Assembly (NCBI RefSeq): GCF_000013605.1
Contig: NC_007901.1
Location: 62,001-126,000 of the forward strand
Source of the DNA: Rhodoferax ferrireducens T118
GTDB lineage: Bacteria > Pseudomonadota > Gammaproteobacteria > Burkholderiales > Burkholderiaceae_C
Length of the DNA stretch: 64,000 nucleotides
Direction of reading: 5' to 3'
The notes under the pieces are model-generated. The model did not search any database and was not told where the DNA came from. It was given only the letters and a program-made list of their open reading frames with translations. This document shows, piece by piece, positions 60,104-64,000 of this stretch. The stretch's first letter is position 1, and each line of letters begins with the position of its first letter. The position numbers and the translations under genes were made by a program.

Positions 60104-61726
60104 TCAGGCTGCAGCGGTTTCCTTTTCGAGCAACACTTCTGCGTAGTCCAGCGTTCCGTCTTTTCGTTTGAGCTTGTAAAAGCTGCTTGTTTGCGGGTTG
60201 CGAAGGATGGATTGAGCAACCGCCCCGCGCTTGCGCGCATCGAGCTGGGTGTACCCTTCCCGAATGATTTTTTCGACGAACTCAGCGCCGTTCATCGCCA
60301 CCCCGTTTACCCGGTAGTTGGTACCGGTGGCGACCGCCCTGGTGTCTTCAAGGCGGGTTTCATTGCGCTTGCGCTCCTTTTCGGCTTCCTGGGCTTCAGC
60401 CGTCGCTTTTCGTTCGGCCTTGTAAGCCGCTTCGGCCACTGCGTAATGTTCATCGGTCACATGCCCTGCGAGCGCGAATATTGCTCGCCGCCGCTTGGCC
60501 GCCGATACATTCAGCAGCTTCACAGGGTAGAACTTTTCGATGGCGCGTTTGGTCGTGTCGTTGCTCGGACCGTCTAGGACGTCAAGCAGAACGACCAGAT
60601 TTTTGCTTTCGACCGCTTGCGCGACCCGGTTGGCCCAATTATGGGTTTCCCACGTATCAATGCCTTCAACCAGTTTCAACTGGTAATGCATTTCTCGCAG
60701 GGTCATATTTCGCTTTGCCATCTGCTCTTCAATGTGCTTCGATTGAGTCCTTTTTCGCTTCTCAACTTGCATCTTGCGCAGTTCAGTTGCAAACGCATTG
60801 ACCGGAACGCCAATGTTGGGCTCCTGTGCGGGCACCGGCATCGGCCGGACATGCAGCACACCTTTTTCGTACAACAGATTGTCGAAATCCACGGAGGTTG
60901 CCTCTGCTGGCAAGCTGTTCATCAGCCCAATGAAGAACGGTGCGTTTTCAACCGTGATTTCATGGACATGGGGACGATCTGAATTCAGCAGTGTCACCAA
61001 TTGGGAAAGTCTGTCGGCGGAGATCCGTCCCCGGAGGTACGGCTTCTTCAGCAGAGTCGAAAACCAGTGAAGACCACTGAAGGCATTAACCTTCTCTTCG
61101 TCCTGGTACTCGGCCAGCACATGCTCTGGGACGGTGTCCCCGCGCGCCAACGCGTAGGCGACATGTATCTCGTGTCGACTGTTGGTTTGTTGTCCGTCAT
61201 ACAGCGGCCCATTGTGGCCGTAGCCAAGCCGCACTATGAATTCTGAATTGACGTAGTCAACCACATCGTGTTGATTTCCGTCGCGCGTGACGCAGGACTG
61301 TTTGCGATGTTCGTCAGAAAGGCAGGGATATACCCCATAGGCCACTTTGCCGATTGCGTTGATGGCGCCCCACTGTGAAGCGGTCATCTGCCAAGGTGCC
61401 TTGATCGTGCCCAGATCGCCCTGGGCGTACGGCATGACCTCGACCAACATCCGGTTCATGATGTCCTGGACGTGGCCTTGCCCCGGTGGCATGCGAATTC
61501 CAAGCTCGCTGTACCGTTGTTCAACGAAATAGATCTTGCCTGCAGGTGAGCAGACTTCCATCCGGTCCGCTTTGCCATAAAGGCTTTCAGCCCCGGCGGC
61601 AGGCTTTTGATTCATGCGATACAAGACGTCGCCCAGCGTGTTGAAGCTCTCGGTTGCCCCATTGGGCAGAGTCAATTCGTATCCGCTGTTGGCCCGTGCA
61701 TCGGGCATTGGTCTGATGTTTTCCAT
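60104..61726 (-). CDS. Hypothetical protein, 540 aa
   Basis: ATG at 61726. Soluble. A central coiled-coil, charged part (~310-345, KRKRTQSKHIEEQMAKRN) and another at ~440-475 (AERKATAEAQEAEKERKRNE) separate more folded ends. No motif or family I recognise. Leader contains a perfect CCCAACGGGA..TCCCGTTGGG hairpin (~61762-61786) of the type found before many genes here. Confidence 0.65.
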   Translation of the reverse strand: MENIRPMPDARANSGYELTLPNGATESFNTLGDVLYRMNQKPAAGAESLYGKADRMEVCSPAGKIYFVEQRYSELGIRMPPGQGHVQDIMNRMLVEVMPYAQGDLGTIKAPWQMTASQWGAINAIGKVAYGVYPCLSDEHRKQSCVTRDGNQHDVVDYVNSEFIVRLGYGHNGPLYDGQQTNSRHEIHVAYALARGDTVPEHVLAEYQDEEKVNAFSGLHWFSTLLKKPYLRGRISADRLSQLVTLLNSDRPHVHEITVENAPFFIGLMNSLPAEATSVDFDNLLYEKGVLHVRPMPVPAQEPNIGVPVNAFATELRKMQVEKRKRTQSKHIEEQMAKRNMTLREMHYQLKLVEGIDTWETHNWANRVAQAVESKNLVVLLDVLDGPSNDTTKRAIEKFYPVKLLNVSAAKRRRAIFALAGHVTDEHYAVAEAAYKAERKATAEAQEAEKERKRNETRLEDTRAVATGTNYRVNGVAMNGAEFVEKIIREGYTQLDARKRGAVAQSILRNPQTSSFYKLKRKDGTLDYAEVLLEKETAAA

Positions 61727-61864
61727 ATTTTCTTCGGTGGTAATGAAAACGGGACCACCAGCCCAACGGGAGGTGGTCCCGTTGGGATTGAAAATTACCG
61801 GATGAGGCAGATGCTTTGTTGAGCTACCTGCTTACCGGATGTTTGACGCTATTGGTCCCCTTGG

Positions 61865-62728
61865 TCAGAGGGTAAAAGCGTGTTTTTCTGAACTGAGATT
61901 GTGTTCAAGCCAGTCCTGATACCCAAGCTTGGTGTTGCCTTGGGACACATCTTCCTGCCAGTCAGCACGCGTATATTCTTCGGCGGCCTTGGCGGTGGGA
62001 ACAAGCCTGTTTTCAACCGTTCTGTCGACCATCACCAGCCTGTCCTTGAGGATGATTTCAACTGCCCGTAGCATTTCGCTGTTGAAAACCAGCTCGGCGC
62101 CTTCAAAATTGACCGTGAAGTACAGCGCCCCAGGTATTCGCGGCTTGCTGATCGGTTCGTCGCCGGCGGCGAATCTTTCGAGGATGTGAGTGATCAACGG
62201 GTCTTCAAAGTTACCCACGACCGGCACGACCCCTTTGGGCACATCAAGAGGGTACAAGCCGTGCATGTCTCCCTCCACATCGGTGAATTCTTTGAGAGTC
62301 CACATGCGATCGAAGTCATCCGCGAAAGGCCCCAGAAGTTCTGGCTTGCGGCCGTCCATCAAGATCAGCAGAAAGCGATCCTTGTCGTCTTCCTGGCTCG
62401 TTGACACTACCGCGGTTGCGGGCGCATCAGAAGGCCCAGAAGTCAGCTCGATGTACTTTGCCCATCGCGCGCCAGACGGCAAAGAATTGGCAATTTCGAA
62501 CACGTGTGACTCGCCCGGGTACTGTTCAATGTAATTGCCGCTCAGGATCGCGTTTTGCAGGTACATCAAGTCAGCCAGGGTCCGTGACCCGTGGGTGTCA
62601 GCAATGCCGCCCAGTGTTTCCACCGAGTCCAGCAATTCGCGCATGAACTGGCGGGCCAGTTCAGAGCGAGAGGCCTGATGCGCCGCCTTGCGCGCAACCT
62701 CGCCAACTTGAAGTGATTTTTGATTCAT
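61865..62728 (-). CDS. Hypothetical protein, 287 aa
   Basis: ATG at 62728 (upstream in-frame start at 62761 possible but in the leader). Acidic, soluble, no recognisable domain (FLLILMDGRKPELLGPFADDF). Same direction as its large neighbours and of similar style, so likely one plasmid backbone module. Confidence 0.6.
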   Translation of the reverse strand: MNQKSLQVGEVARKAAHQASRSELARQFMRELLDSVETLGGIADTHGSRTLADLMYLQNAILSGNYIEQYPGESHVFEIANSLPSGARWAKYIELTSGPSDAPATAVVSTSQEDDKDRFLLILMDGRKPELLGPFADDFDRMWTLKEFTDVEGDMHGLYPLDVPKGVVPVVGNFEDPLITHILERFAAGDEPISKPRIPGALYFTVNFEGAELVFNSEMLRAVEIILKDRLVMVDRTVENRLVPTAKAAEEYTRADWQEDVSQGNTKLGYQDWLEHNLSSEKHAFTL

Positions 62729-62863
62729 AACTTTTGTCCAGAATGAAAAAAGAGTCCCCATGCGCCATCTGTGGAGGCAAAGAGGCTCTCTTGGTTGTTT
62801 TTGATGGCTCCCGGTATTTCACCGGGGCTACTTTTCGGGAGGCGCAAGTCCCGACGCTGCGGC

Positions 62864-63391
62864 TCAATCGCCGTTGGGTTGCGCAAAGTTGACTTCGCTC
62901 ATTGCGTAGTCCCGGAATATTCCTTCGATGATCAAGCGCTGCTGGTTGCCCGAGAAATGGACGCTGGCCAAGTCGCCTTGTGTCACGCCAAGAAACGTCT
63001 GAATCGCCAGGCAGCCCGCATTGAGTGCATCTTCTGCGGCCTGAGCAATGGCTTTGTTGAGCCCGACCAGTGCCTTGGCCTGCTCGTGCGTCAGCTGGTA
63101 CTGCTCCGGCGATACAACAAAGCGACCGCATGAACTCAGGTAGGGGTCGTAGATCGCCATGTCATTGATCGCAAAGCTAACTACGGGATGGTCGTCAAGG
63201 TCCACTGCCGGCTGCAAACAATTCGGGAACAGGACAGCAATGTCTTTGGACACGACAGCCGCTTCATTGGCCTGCGTTGTCACGCCTTCCTGGCGCGTGA
63301 CTTCGGCAACCCCTGTGTTGGCGTCGAGAAAGATTTTCAGAGTTGGACCGCGGCTTAGGGGCGCGGCAGAACTGGTTTGGGAAATTTCCAA
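62864..63391 (-). CDS. Hypothetical protein, 175 aa
   Basis: TTG start at 63391 with GGAG 9 nt upstream; no better ATG exists at this end. Soluble alpha/beta. Behind leader copy 12 and a second hairpin (63423-63451, CCCACTGGGAAA paired with TTTCCCGATGGG). No family recognised. Confidence 0.55.
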   Translation of the reverse strand: MEISQTSSAAPLSRGPTLKIFLDANTGVAEVTRQEGVTTQANEAAVVSKDIAVLFPNCLQPAVDLDDHPVVSFAINDMAIYDPYLSSCGRFVVSPEQYQLTHEQAKALVGLNKAIAQAAEDALNAGCLAIQTFLGVTQGDLASVHFSGNQQRLIIEGIFRDYAMSEVNFAQPNGD

Positions 63392-63536
63392 GTGATGGCT
63401 CCAAAATAATGGGAACTCACTTTCCCCATCGGGAAACGAGTTTCCCAGTGGGTGAGTAATTCTGGTCAGTGAAATTGCTTTGCGGCTTCACTGCTGAATC
63501 GAGAGGCCCGCCCAGGAGAGTACAGGGGGGGGAAGT

Positions 63537-63566
63537 TTGAAATGCCGTTGCTGAATGAGCAAGACG
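63537..63566 (-). promoter_or_regulatory. Recurrent leader hairpin element, copy 12
   Basis: On the minus strand, GTC-TTGC pairs with GCAA-(C)-GGC around TCATTCA, then ATTTCAA. Stem bases differ from other copies, with pairing kept. Confidence 0.65.
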
Positions 63567-63666
63567 AACGCCAAGATGGCGAGACACGCTGATTCTATCC
63601 AAAATGGCGGCAAACGACGCACTATTTTTGTGTTCTCCCATTGGGAAATGCCGTGTTTCACCAACG

Positions 63667-63711
63667 AAAAAAGCCCACCGGCAACCTGGTGAGGCTGCAG
63701 TGGGCTTTTTT
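63667..63711. terminator. Bidirectional terminator
   Basis: AAAAAAGCCCAC (63667-63678) and GTGGGCTTTTTT (63700-63711). Serves the leftward gene ending at 63746. Confidence 0.85.
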
Positions 63712-63745
63712 GTTTTGAAAGTTCGTCAGTTGCCGGGACTATCCG

Positions 63746-63988
63746 TCAGGCGCACTGGCGTCGGTGATAGGCCTCCGGGTCGACATATTCTTCGTCTGGC
63801 ATCGTGCGCGTGACTTGCGACAGCGTGCATTCGTGCCGTTCTACGTCGCTCCGTGGGCTCTTATTGTCGGGATCGTAAACAGAGATGACAAAGGATTTGC
63901 CATTGTCATACATATACTGGACGTCGACTAGGGCATCGACTTCAGGTACTGGCTTGTTCGGAGGAATGGTGACATTGCCTCGGCTCAC
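63746..63988 (-). CDS. Hypothetical protein, 80 aa or partial
   Basis: The frame is open to the window edge. GTG at 63988 has GAAGGTGAT 3-11 nt upstream, so it may be the true start; otherwise the gene is cut off. Small beta-rich protein (DALVDVQYMYDNGKSFVISVYDPD). No family recognised. Confidence 0.5.
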   Translation of the reverse strand: MSRGNVTIPPNKPVPEVDALVDVQYMYDNGKSFVISVYDPDNKSPRSDVERHECTLSQVTRTMPDEEYVDPEAYHRRQCA

Positions 63989-64000
63989 CAGATCACCTTC

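Noticed and set aside
1..64000. rRNA, tRNA, parAB, relaxase or conjugative transfer genes
   Set aside because: Looked for typical sequences and protein motifs and found none; they may be outside the window.

Overview
This window looks like part of a large plasmid from a betaproteobacterium, most likely a Burkholderiales/Comamonadaceae relative. That assignment is inferred from protein style and GC-rich codon use, not proven. The plasmid evidence is direct: a Rep_3-type replication initiator (57343-58860, minus) with tandem ~21-22 bp iterons and a dyad upstream of its start; a KfrA-type plasmid DNA-binding protein with a repeated-palindrome operator; and no rRNA, tRNA or chromosomal biosynthesis genes that I could see. 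No parAB, relaxase or conjugation genes are visible.

Layout. 1-9.3 kb: small unknown genes, a histone-H1-like winged-helix protein and a plasmid copy of radA. 9.3-17.9 kb: a GHKL ATPase, a plasmid DNA polymerase III beta clamp (dnaN), a RecE-like exonuclease and a 'hydrolase or metal-binding' family protein, which together look like a replication/recombination module. 17.9-23.0 kb: an operon-like run with two bactofilins and two membrane proteins, then a secreted NUC1-type nuclease. 23.1-26.4 kb: a leftward run with a PP-loop PAPS-reductase-like enzyme and unknowns. 27.0-32.1 kb: an MmeI-like fused restriction-methylation enzyme and a tyrosine recombinase. 32.3-42.8 kb: kfrA-like gene (frameshifted), DUF1294 protein, a second PAPS-reductase/DndC-like enzyme, a methyltransferase, a YkgJ-type cysteine-cluster protein and unknowns. 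43.0-46.4 kb: an SOS cassette (umuD, umuC, SRAP protein) between 23-bp direct repeats. 46.4-56.6 kb: coiled-coil protein, 25-repeat CRISPR array and a type IV-A CRISPR-Cas locus. 56.7-64.0 kb: secreted protein, rep gene and origin, and large unknown leftward genes.

The most notable system is the CRISPR locus. It has the type IV-A effector set (csf1, csf2, csf3, csf4/dinG, csf5-like) and also type I-E-like cas1 and cas2 plus a second, Cas6e-like protein. Most type IV loci are known for lacking adaptation genes. The array has an exact 62-bp period, shows a first-spacer-base bias expected of I-E-like acquisition, and sits only 21 bp from the cas2 stop.

A second, possibly undescribed signal is a recurring 5' leader element, about 12 copies over the whole window and on both strands. 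It is a short hairpin with compensatory base changes followed by a near-invariant GCATKTCAA tail. It lies upstream of otherwise unrelated, mostly unknown genes, and in two copies about 20 nt downstream of a TATACT -10 box. It is often followed by a second hairpin with CCC/GGGA-TCCC arms near the ribosome binding site.
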